Position numbers and translations under genes: made by a program. Source: an uncultured Acidobacteriota bacterium (GTDB taxonomy: Bacteria > Acidobacteriota > Terriglobia > Terriglobales > Acidobacteriaceae). Taken from it: DNA of 64,000 nt. Positions 56,259 through 64,000 of this stretch are shown here, piece after piece. Every line of letters begins with the position of its first letter. Position 1 is the stretch's first letter. The DNA is taken from NCBI GenBank assembly GCA_903832295.1, contig CAILAZ010000309.1, forward strand, positions 1-64,000, given 5' to 3'. The notes beneath the pieces were generated by a model. The model worked only from the letters and a program-made list of their open reading frames with translations. It was not told the DNA's origin and made no database searches.

Positions 56259-57263
56259 TTATTCCTCTTCGCCTGTGGCGTGGGTCTGAACCGCCATCGC
56301 CCGGATAAATTTCCAAGCGCTTCGTACGATTTCATCCAACTCAGGATGTTCTGGGCGCCAGCCGAGTTCAGACCGAATTTTCTCGGAACTTGCAACCAGC
56401 GTTGCAGGGTCACCTGGGCGTCGCGGCTTCATTACTTCTGGAATAGGATGACCGGTCACCCGCCGCGCGCACTCGATGACTTCCCGTACGCTGAAGCCTT
56501 TGCCGCTGCCGAGGTTATAGATCAGTTGCAAGGGCTCCTGGGCAGAGCGTAGAGCGTCGAGTGCAAGCAGGTGTGCGCTTGCGAGGTCAGACACATGTAC
56601 ATAGTCGCGCACACAGGTTCCGTCAGGCGTATCGTAATCACCGCCAAAGATGTTAATGAAACTCCGTCTTCCGCTCGCTACCTGAAGCACCAGTGGAATC
56701 AGATGTGATTCCGGATCATGCTGCTCACCAAGCGTCCTGGTTGCGCCCGCAGCGTTGAAATAACGCAGGCTCGCATAAGAGAGTCCATGGATGCGATGGA
56801 ACCACGCGAGCATCTGTTCCACCATCAGCTTCGATTCGCCGTAAGCATTTGTCGGCAGAAGGGCGTCATTCTCTCGAATGGGAATGCGCCCGGGATTTCC
56901 GTAAAGCGCAGCCGTAGATGAGAACACAAAACGGCTCACGTGATGAGCGAGCATCGCCTCCAGCAGCGTGAGGGCATTTGCCGTGTTGTTGCGAAAAAAC
57001 TTCGCCGGATCGTGCATGGATTCGCCAGCCTCGATCCACGCAGCAAAATGCATTACTGCCGCAGGTTGATGCTCTCGAAAGGCATCGTCAAGCACGGCGC
57101 GGTCACCCACGTCTCCGATTACGAACTTGGCCGCCGGGGGGATCGCATCGCGATGCCCTTTACTCAGGTTGTCATAAACTACAACCTCGTGCCCCGCAGC
57201 CACAAGTTGCGCCGCGACGATGCCGCCGATGTACCCCGCACCGCCTGTGACAAGAACCTTCAT
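56259..57263 (-). CDS. galE: UDP-glucose 4-epimerase
   Basis: MKVLVTGGAGYIGGIVAAQL; YGESKLMVEQML; RYFNAAGA; DGTCVRDYVHVSDLA. Confidence 0.94.
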   Translation of the reverse strand: MKVLVTGGAGYIGGIVAAQLVAAGHEVVVYDNLSKGHRDAIPPAAKFVIGDVGDRAVLDDAFREHQPAAVMHFAAWIEAGESMHDPAKFFRNNTANALTLLEAMLAHHVSRFVFSSTAALYGNPGRIPIRENDALLPTNAYGESKLMVEQMLAWFHRIHGLSYASLRYFNAAGATRTLGEQHDPESHLIPLVLQVASGRRSFINIFGGDYDTPDGTCVRDYVHVSDLASAHLLALDALRSAQEPLQLIYNLGSGKGFSVREVIECARRVTGHPIPEVMKPRRPGDPATLVASSEKIRSELGWRPEHPELDEIVRSAWKFIRAMAVQTHATGEEE

Positions 57264-57270
57264 ATGCGTG

Positions 57271-59016
57271 CTAATACCGCCAACTGGTCAGGTCCGCACC
57301 CGCGGGAGCCGTCTTCGCAATTCGATCTAATATCTTATCCAGGTACATGGTGTTGTAATGCAGCCGAGTGAGATAGTTGGGACGCGACGGATCTCCATTC
57401 CAGCAGTGCTCCGCGCGGTCTCCATACTTCACCTCCCCGTCATAGGGCGGGTTGGTGGTGCTCTTCAGAAAATCCTCCATCTTATAGACAGCATCGTTCA
57501 AGAAATAGGTGTCGGCACTTCCGCAGTAAAGATGCAATTTCCCGCGCAGCTTCGGACCAAGCACCGACCAGTTCTTCTCGAGAATTGCCCGCAGATCGTA
57601 ATGTTCTCTCCAATAATCAGCAACCTCGTGGTTGATCGCACCCGTGCGCTTGTCGAAGATGGGCTTGGGATAACCGTCTTCTCCCACGGGTGAATAGACC
57701 GCCTGCCAGATGTCAAACTGTTCGCCAGAACGCCCGTGGCTGCCCAATGCAAGCTCGTATGCGTTGTTCTCCTCAAGGGTCAGTGTCGTGTGTCCCAGGT
57801 AGTCGCGCATGGCCGGTTGTGCCACCCGCTTGTGCGCACCCTCAATGAAGAATGCGTTCTTGTCGTGGTACAGATCAATCACCTCGTAGGAACTGAAGTC
57901 CACCGGGTCAGGACAAGCGCCAAAAGCCCCGTTGTAGTGATCGGGATAAAATATCTGTACCGCGAGAGCTTCCCAGCCCCCGGTGGATCCACCGTACATG
58001 AATCGCGCCCAGCCTGCTCCGATCGCCCGGAATTGCTTCTCGACCGCAGGCATCAACTCAGTTTCAATTGCGTCGCCGTAGGGACCGAGATTGGCCGAAT
58101 TCACTGCGTAAGAATCGTCGTAGTAGGGATTTGCATGCTGCACCTTAACGACCAGGAAGCGGGGAAACCCCGGTGATATCCACTGCTGGTAGTTCTTGTA
58201 GGACTCCTCCTGCTGAATCCTGTTGTAGCCCGAGATATGGAAACGCTCGCTATAATCCGGCTTCAGATTCGGATCAGGCGGTTCCGTACGGAAGTCGCTG
58301 AACTCACTCACAAAGTGGTCATGCGAGAGCAGTAAAGGAAAGTGCGCCTCGGGATGCGTGTCAAATCCTTCGGGCACCAGCACCAGCGCGGAGAGATACA
58401 TCGGCCGTCCCCAGAACTTGGTAAGCAACTGGCTCTGGATGCGGATGCGGCGAACGTACTTCGTGTCTTTCGGCTCGGGGATGGGCGGGATCACACGATC
58501 CAGCGCTACTTTGAAGGATGTGCTGCCTTTACCGATCACGACCTTCTCAGGCTTGCTGTAAAGGTTCCCTGGTGCGAGATTCCAGTGCTGGCCTTCACCC
58601 CGGTCCATCGGAAGCCTGACGGTCTTGCCGTCAGAACGGTGAAAGGTCTCATACACATGAAGTACCGCCTGCATGTAGTACTCGCCCGGAGGCAGATCGC
58701 GCAAACTGCGAACCGGGTATCCATCCGCTCGCTCATCGACAACTACCGGCTGCCCCGGCTGGAGTCCTTCGACATCCACACCAAAGATGAGCTGTGAGGC
58801 TGGAGTGTCGTCGATCTGATTGCGAGGTTCATCTCCGGGATCGGTCGAGAGCAGCAGATACATGCGGCCATCGAGCGCGCGGGCACTGCTGCTGACGGGA
58901 AAGCTGATCGAGAATTTTGCGAAGTTGTCCGGTTCCGACTGTGCGAAAGCCAAAGCGGACACCGTCAGAGCAGAAGCAAACAGCATGCGAAGGAAGAACC
59001 GTGCGCCTGAGGCCAT
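57271..59016 (-). CDS. secreted putative esterase (alpha/beta hydrolase fold)
   Basis: Signal peptide; FMYGGSTGGWEALAVQIFYPDHYNGAFGACPDPVDFSSYE. Confidence 0.7.
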   Translation of the reverse strand: MASGARFFLRMLFASALTVSALAFAQSEPDNFAKFSISFPVSSSARALDGRMYLLLSTDPGDEPRNQIDDTPASQLIFGVDVEGLQPGQPVVVDERADGYPVRSLRDLPPGEYYMQAVLHVYETFHRSDGKTVRLPMDRGEGQHWNLAPGNLYSKPEKVVIGKGSTSFKVALDRVIPPIPEPKDTKYVRRIRIQSQLLTKFWGRPMYLSALVLVPEGFDTHPEAHFPLLLSHDHFVSEFSDFRTEPPDPNLKPDYSERFHISGYNRIQQEESYKNYQQWISPGFPRFLVVKVQHANPYYDDSYAVNSANLGPYGDAIETELMPAVEKQFRAIGAGWARFMYGGSTGGWEALAVQIFYPDHYNGAFGACPDPVDFSSYEVIDLYHDKNAFFIEGAHKRVAQPAMRDYLGHTTLTLEENNAYELALGSHGRSGEQFDIWQAVYSPVGEDGYPKPIFDKRTGAINHEVADYWREHYDLRAILEKNWSVLGPKLRGKLHLYCGSADTYFLNDAVYKMEDFLKSTTNPPYDGEVKYGDRAEHCWNGDPSRPNYLTRLHYNTMYLDKILDRIAKTAPAGADLTSWRY

Positions 59017-59212
59017 GCGATAGTCTAACTCTCCTGAGCGGAAGTTTGTTCACCACTTTTCAGCGGTGCACGCCGTCGTACCCAGCTCCAAAATTTCCTG
59101 GGACAGCCCTGCTCATCTGGCACCTCCCAGCCTCTCTCCGGGCATCCCAACCAATCTCCACGGACATTTCGAGCAGTCAATCCAATCAACCAGCAGTATG
59201 AGGAGATTCTCA

Positions 59213-60073
59213 ATGCCTTACATCAGCGTTGGCGAGGAAAATTCAGGCAAGATCGATTTGTATTATGAGGACCACGGCAAAGGAAACCCAGTAGTCTTAA
59301 TCCACGGGTGGCCGTTGAGCGGCGCCTCCTGGGAAAGGCAGTTGCCGGCTCTGCTGGAGGCTGGCCATCGGGTCATCACCTATGATCGGAGGGGTTTTGG
59401 CCGATCCAGTCAGCCCTCCCGCGGCTACGACTATGACACGCTTGCCACAGATCTGAATGCGCTCATGTCACGGCTCGAGTTGAGAGATGCCACTCTGATT
59501 GGCTTTTCCATGGGCGGAGGCGAGGTGGCCCGTTACCTTGGAACTCACGGCAAGCAGCGTGTGCACTCAGCGGTATTCATTTCCGCAATCCCACCTTTTC
59601 TACTGAAAACCAGCGACAACCCGGAAGGAGTGGACAAGTCAGTTTTTGAGGGAATCAGAAAGGGACTCTCCGCCGACCGTCCGGCATTCCTCGCGCAGTT
59701 CCTGGCGGATTTCTACAATGTGGACACATTGGGTGGGAAGCAAATATCGCAGCAGGCGGTGCAGGCAAGCTGGAACATCGCTGCCATGGCCTCACCAATC
59801 GGCACTCTCGAGTGTGTCCAATCCTGGCTCACTGATTTCCGGAAGGACCTCCAGAGCATTCAAGTTCCCACTCTCGTACTTCATGGAGATGCCGACCGCA
59901 TACTTCCCATTGCCTCCACAGGAAAACGAACGCCAGAGTTCGTTAAAGGAAGCAAATTGGTTGTTATCCAGGGAGGACCCCACGGGCTCACCTGGACACA
60001 TGCCAACCAGGTGAATCAGGCTTTACTCGATTTCCTTCAGCAGAACAAGGCCGCACGGAAGGACGCCGCCTGA
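59213..60073 (+). CDS. alpha/beta hydrolase, non-heme haloperoxidase-like
   Basis: Trimmed to MPYISVGEENSG (GAGGAG RBS); VVLIHGWPLSGASWERQ, TYDRRGFGRSSQP, GFSMGGGEVARYL. Confidence 0.9.
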   Translation: MPYISVGEENSGKIDLYYEDHGKGNPVVLIHGWPLSGASWERQLPALLEAGHRVITYDRRGFGRSSQPSRGYDYDTLATDLNALMSRLELRDATLIGFSMGGGEVARYLGTHGKQRVHSAVFISAIPPFLLKTSDNPEGVDKSVFEGIRKGLSADRPAFLAQFLADFYNVDTLGGKQISQQAVQASWNIAAMASPIGTLECVQSWLTDFRKDLQSIQVPTLVLHGDADRILPIASTGKRTPEFVKGSKLVVIQGGPHGLTWTHANQVNQALLDFLQQNKAARKDAA

Positions 60074-60321
60074 CGCTGGCTCTAAGGTGGTGTGGCGTCG
60101 GTTCACCTTTTCCACCTAAGGTATTCCTCGGGAAAGACCTTAGTCCTAAGACACTGCGAAGGTCCAGCGCACTCCCCTGCTTGCGGTATTTTTCGCTACA
60201 CAGGCAACCGAGTGCGCTTATTTGCGTCAATCGCCGCCTTGCTCTGTGATATAACCGTCGGACTTTATCTCACCGCAGCGGCAGTTGAAGCGGAGAGTTT
60301 CGATTGGTTTCAGGAGGATAT

Positions 60322-62151
60322 GTGGCCACACCGAGCGGCGCTAACGAAAGACCGTCCAAGCCCAACTTACCTGCGAAATCCGAAAGCTGGGTCACCGTCA
60401 TCGTCCTCACGGTTGTTGCTGCGGGAGCAGCAGCCTGGTTGCTGAATACGAACCACGTCACCTCACCATGGCAGCAGAATTACGATCCCGTCGGACACTG
60501 GTTGCTCTCCGCGCTCGTTGCGGCGCTCCCTGTCATCGTGCTCCTTGGAAGCCTTGCTCTCGGACACGTCAAGGCGCACTATGCTGCCCTTGCGGGTCTG
60601 GCCACCGCGCTTTTGACCGCAATCCTGGGCTTCCACATGCCCGCGAGGCTGGCCCTTACCACTGCCGTTTACGGTGCAGGCTACGGGTTATTTCCCATTG
60701 GCTGGATCGTGCTCAACGTGATCTTCATGTATCAACTCACGGTTGAGTCCGGACGATTCAAGGTGCTCCAGCACAGCCTGACTGGCATCACCCAGGACCG
60801 CCGCCTCCAGTTGTTGTTGATCGCGTTCTGCTTCGGAGCCTTCTTCGAGGGCGCGGCAGGTTTTGGAACACCGGTCGCTGTCACCGCTGCCCTGCTCATC
60901 GGACTCGGCTTCAAACCGCTTCAAGCCTCCGGTCTTTCTCTCATCGCCAACACTGCCCCCGTTGCTTTCGGAGCTCTGGGCACCCCGATCATCGCACTTG
61001 CCAAAGTGACCGGATTCAGCGAAGTAGTACTCGCCGCCATGACCGGGCGCATCCTCGCTCCCTTCTGCATCATCGTTCCCTTCTGGCTGATCTGGGCATT
61101 CGTCGGATTCAAGGGGATGGTCGAGGTTTGGCCCGCAATCCTGGTGGCTGGAGTCTCATTCGCCGTGCCGCAGTTGCTGGTTTCCAATATGCACGGCCCA
61201 TGGTTGGTGAACGTGATCTCCGCCGTCATTTCTATGATCTGCCTTATCGGATTCCTGCTGGTCTGGCATCCAAAGAAAATCTGGACATTCGCGGATGAGA
61301 CCAGCAAGAGCGCCAGGGCGGACCACGGCTACAGCCGCGCCGATATCTCTCGTGCCTGGGTGCCATGGATCATTCTCAGCGTGATTGTATTCACCTGGGG
61401 AACACAGACCGGCAAGCTCTGGATGAATACACCAGAGAAAGTCATTCCTTCCACCTCAACATGGAATCCAAAGCCGAGCCAGATTACCAACCCGCAGTTT
61501 CCGGTCGCCGGACTTCACAACAATGTCGAGCGCGTCCCTCCCGTGGTGCTGAAGCCAACCAAAGAGCCTGCCGTATTCCAGCTCAACTGGGTGAGCGCAA
61601 CCGGAACGGGCATTCTGCTTTCGGCTGTTCTGTCAGGACTTGTGATGGGGGTATCCTTCAGCGGGATCTTCCGGATCTACCTGAACACAATCCACAAAGT
61701 GCGCTTCTCTCTCCTGACCATTGCTGCAATGCTTGCCGTCGGCATGCTGACCCGCTACAGCGGGCTGGATGCCACCATGGGGCTGGCGTTCGCCAAGACC
61801 GGGCAGTTCTATCCCTTCTTTGGCACCATGCTGGGCTGGCTTGGAGTGGCACTCACCGGCTCTGACACCTCTTCCAATGTGCTGTTCGGCAGTCTGCAGA
61901 AGATCTCCGCGCAGCAGGTGGGCGTCTCACCCATTCTGATGTCTGCCGCCAACAGCACCGGCGGAGTGATGGGCAAGATGATCGACGCCCAGAGTATCGT
62001 CGTGGCATCCACTGCAACCCAGTGGTACGGCCACGAGGGCGATATTCTGCGTTATGTATTTCTGCACAGCCTTGTACTGGCCGCGCTGGTCGGCGTTTAC
62101 GTCTATCTACTCGCCTACATTCCCCCTTTCACGCAGCTCGTAGTGCATTAA
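60322..62151 (+). CDS. lctP: L-lactate permease family transporter (second paralog)
   Basis: GTG start after CAGGAGGATAT; protein very similar to 37147..38997 over most of its length. Confidence 0.93.
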   Translation: MATPSGANERPSKPNLPAKSESWVTVIVLTVVAAGAAAWLLNTNHVTSPWQQNYDPVGHWLLSALVAALPVIVLLGSLALGHVKAHYAALAGLATALLTAILGFHMPARLALTTAVYGAGYGLFPIGWIVLNVIFMYQLTVESGRFKVLQHSLTGITQDRRLQLLLIAFCFGAFFEGAAGFGTPVAVTAALLIGLGFKPLQASGLSLIANTAPVAFGALGTPIIALAKVTGFSEVVLAAMTGRILAPFCIIVPFWLIWAFVGFKGMVEVWPAILVAGVSFAVPQLLVSNMHGPWLVNVISAVISMICLIGFLLVWHPKKIWTFADETSKSARADHGYSRADISRAWVPWIILSVIVFTWGTQTGKLWMNTPEKVIPSTSTWNPKPSQITNPQFPVAGLHNNVERVPPVVLKPTKEPAVFQLNWVSATGTGILLSAVLSGLVMGVSFSGIFRIYLNTIHKVRFSLLTIAAMLAVGMLTRYSGLDATMGLAFAKTGQFYPFFGTMLGWLGVALTGSDTSSNVLFGSLQKISAQQVGVSPILMSAANSTGGVMGKMIDAQSIVVASTATQWYGHEGDILRYVFLHSLVLAALVGVYVYLLAYIPPFTQLVVH

Positions 62152-62211
62152 CCTGTTACACGGGGCGGCCATGATTCTTCCTGGCCGCCTCATCTTTCCA
62201 GGAGCAATCAT

Positions 62212-64000
62212 ATGGCGGTAACTGCTGTGGCACGCCCTTCCTACTCACCTGAACAACTGAACACCATGCTGGCCCAGATTCTGGATGAGCGCCGCATCCT
62301 GATGCGCCCCATCGATCTCATCGCCTACGCTTCCGACGCCGGCTTCTACAGGCTCATCCCTAAAGCGGTAGTGCAGGCAGCCAGCGAGCAGGAAGTGGAG
62401 CGCCTCTTTCGTTTCAGCCATACTCATTCCATTCCCATCACTTTTCGGGCTGCGGGCACCAGCCTTTCCGGTCAGTCCATCTCCGATGGTTTGCTCGTCG
62501 AGGTCACGCGCAATTTCCGCGACCTCCAGGTGCTCGAGAACGGCCGTCGCATTCGCGTTCAACCAGGGGCGATTGGCACCAGCGCCAACCGCGCACTTCT
62601 CCCTTATGGAGTGAAGATCGGTCCGGACCCTGCGTCCATTGCGACCTGCACTCTCGGAGGAATTCTCTCCAACAATTCCAGCGGAATGTGTTGCGGCGTG
62701 GAGCAGAATGCCTACCACACCCTGGCTTCGCTCCGCTTCCTGCTGCCGTCGGGCACCTCCATTGACACCGCCGCCCCCGATGCCGACCAGCAATTCTTCG
62801 CGAAAGAACCCGCCCTCGCCCGCGGCGTTCTCGAGCTGAAGGCAAGAATTGAGCGCGACCCGGTTCTGGCCGAACGCGTGCGCCGCAAGTATCGAACCAA
62901 GAACACCACCGGGTATGGCATCAACGCCTTCCTGGATTTCGAGCGTGCTGTGGACATCTTTGCCCACCTGCTCATTGGTTCGGAAGGCACCCTGGCCTTC
63001 ATCTCCGAGGCGGTGCTCAATACCGTGCCGGAGCTTCCGGTAAAATACACCGGGCTGCTGCTCTTCCCTGATCTCTACGCCGCGTCCGAATCGATCGTTC
63101 CCCTGCGCCAGGCCGGAGCCAAGGCGCTGGAAATCATGGATCGGGCTTCCCTGCGTTCCGTTGAAAATCAAGCCGGTACTCCTCCAATCATCAAGACCTT
63201 GGCGGACGGCGCTGCCGGATTGCTCGTCGAGTTCCAGTCCGCATCAGAGTCTGGTCGCGCGGAGCTTGAGGCCCTCGCTGCTGAATCCACTTCGAGCCTT
63301 ATGCTGCTTGAACCCGCACAATTCACTCACTCGGCCGCCGCCCAGGCTGCGCTCTGGAAGATCCGTGCCGGCATGTTCCCTTCCGTTGGCTCGGTTCGCA
63401 AGAGCGGAACCACGGTCATCATCGAAGATGTTGCCTTCCCGATCGAGCACCTCGCCCCCGCGGCACAGGAGTTGAATGGACTCTTCCAACGCCACGAGTA
63501 TGACAACGCCATCATTTTCGGCCACGCTAAGGACGGGAATCTCCACTTTGTCATCACCCAGTCCTTCAACGATCAGCGTGCCATCGACCAGTACTCGCAC
63601 TTCATTGATGACGTCGTCGAACTGGTCGTCCATAGATTTGATGGTGCCCTCAAGGCCGAACACGGCACCGGGCGCAACATGGCTCCTTTCGTCGAGACCG
63701 AGTGGGGCGCGGAAGCCTACGAGATCATGCGTCAGGTCAAGTCGCTGGCCGATCCCACTGGTCTGCTCAATCCCGGCGTCATCATCAACTCCGACCCGCT
63801 GGCTCACCTGCACAACCTCAAGCAGTTGCCTACCGTCGAACCCGAAATCGACAAGTGCATCGAGTGTGGTTACTGCGAGCCGCGCTGTCCCAGCCGCGAT
63901 CTCACTCTCACTCCGCGCCAGCGCATCGTCGTGCGTCGCGAGATGACGCGCCAGCAACAACTCGGCGGCAGCGCAATGCTCACGCAGCTCGAGAGCGACT
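62212..64000 (+). CDS. D-lactate dehydrogenase, FAD-linked with Fe-S domain (Dld-II-like), truncated at window end
   Basis: Not in the ORF track because it runs off the end; manual translation MAVTAVARPSYSPEQLNTMLAQILDERRILMRPIDLIAYASDAGFY...TFRAAGTSLSGQSISDG...KAEHGTGRNMAPFVETEWG...CIECGYCEPRCPSRDLTLTPRQR. Confidence 0.92.
   Translation, partial: MAVTAVARPSYSPEQLNTMLAQILDERRILMRPIDLIAYASDAGFYRLIPKAVVQAASEQEVERLFRFSHTHSIPITFRAAGTSLSGQSISDGLLVEVTRNFRDLQVLENGRRIRVQPGAIGTSANRALLPYGVKIGPDPASIATCTLGGILSNNSSGMCCGVEQNAYHTLASLRFLLPSGTSIDTAAPDADQQFFAKEPALARGVLELKARIERDPVLAERVRRKYRTKNTTGYGINAFLDFERAVDIFAHLLIGSEGTLAFISEAVLNTVPELPVKYTGLLLFPDLYAASESIVPLRQAGAKALEIMDRASLRSVENQAGTPPIIKTLADGAAGLLVEFQSASESGRAELEALAAESTSSLMLLEPAQFTHSAAAQAALWKIRAGMFPSVGSVRKSGTTVIIEDVAFPIEHLAPAAQELNGLFQRHEYDNAIIFGHAKDGNLHFVITQSFNDQRAIDQYSHFIDDVVELVVHRFDGALKAEHGTGRNMAPFVETEWGAEAYEIMRQVKSLADPTGLLNPGVIINSDPLAHLHNLKQLPTVEPEIDKCIECGYCEPRCPSRDLTLTPRQRIVVRREMTRQQQLGGSAMLTQLESD

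Noticed and set aside
60115-60151. Inverted repeat CTAAGGT...ACCTTAG upstream of the second lactate permease
   Set aside because: Only 7-bp arms with a 14-nt loop, no clear T-run or known operator geometry; may simply be a weak terminator of the hydrolase gene.

Overview
This 64 kb GC-rich bacterial window reads as chromosomal DNA, probably from Acidobacteriota. The taxonomic call is an inference from the Oar-like TonB receptor, tandem DUF3857 proteins and large NHL/Ig-like surface protein. The left third carries two tandem DUF3857/transglutaminase proteins, an esterase, a lipocalin, a beta-CASP nuclease, an M1-like protein with a broken HExxH motif, rlmB, a LytTR regulator, purS, glmS, and a TonB receptor plus beta-propeller operon. 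The middle (about 19.6-24 kb) is a cysteine/methionine locus: a tRNA-Cys(GCA), a protein that is about half Met+Cys (DUF326/Csp-like), and two trans-sulfuration PLP enzymes. Here I find four unannotated Cys/Met-rich leader ORFs (20023, 20291, 19747 and 23771 ends). Each is followed by a terminator hairpin whose 5' arm or loop is complementary to the leader ORF just downstream of the Cys/Met codons. This looks like a clustered, peptide-coupled transcription-attenuation network, apparently including control of a tRNA-Cys gene, and it is my main candidate for an undescribed system. The right half is an anaerobic energy island: a six-gene group-4 [NiFe] hydrogenase, L-lactate permease with LutC and a LutB-LutA fusion, 5-oxoprolinase pxpABC, HydE/HydG/AspA/HydF maturation genes, an [FeFe] hydrogenase with a NuoF/GltD-like partner, a second lactate permease, and a D-lactate dehydrogenase cut by the window end. 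No transposases, rRNA genes or CRISPR arrays were recognised. All calls come from reading the sequence and the supplied ORFs; no searches or folding programs were run.
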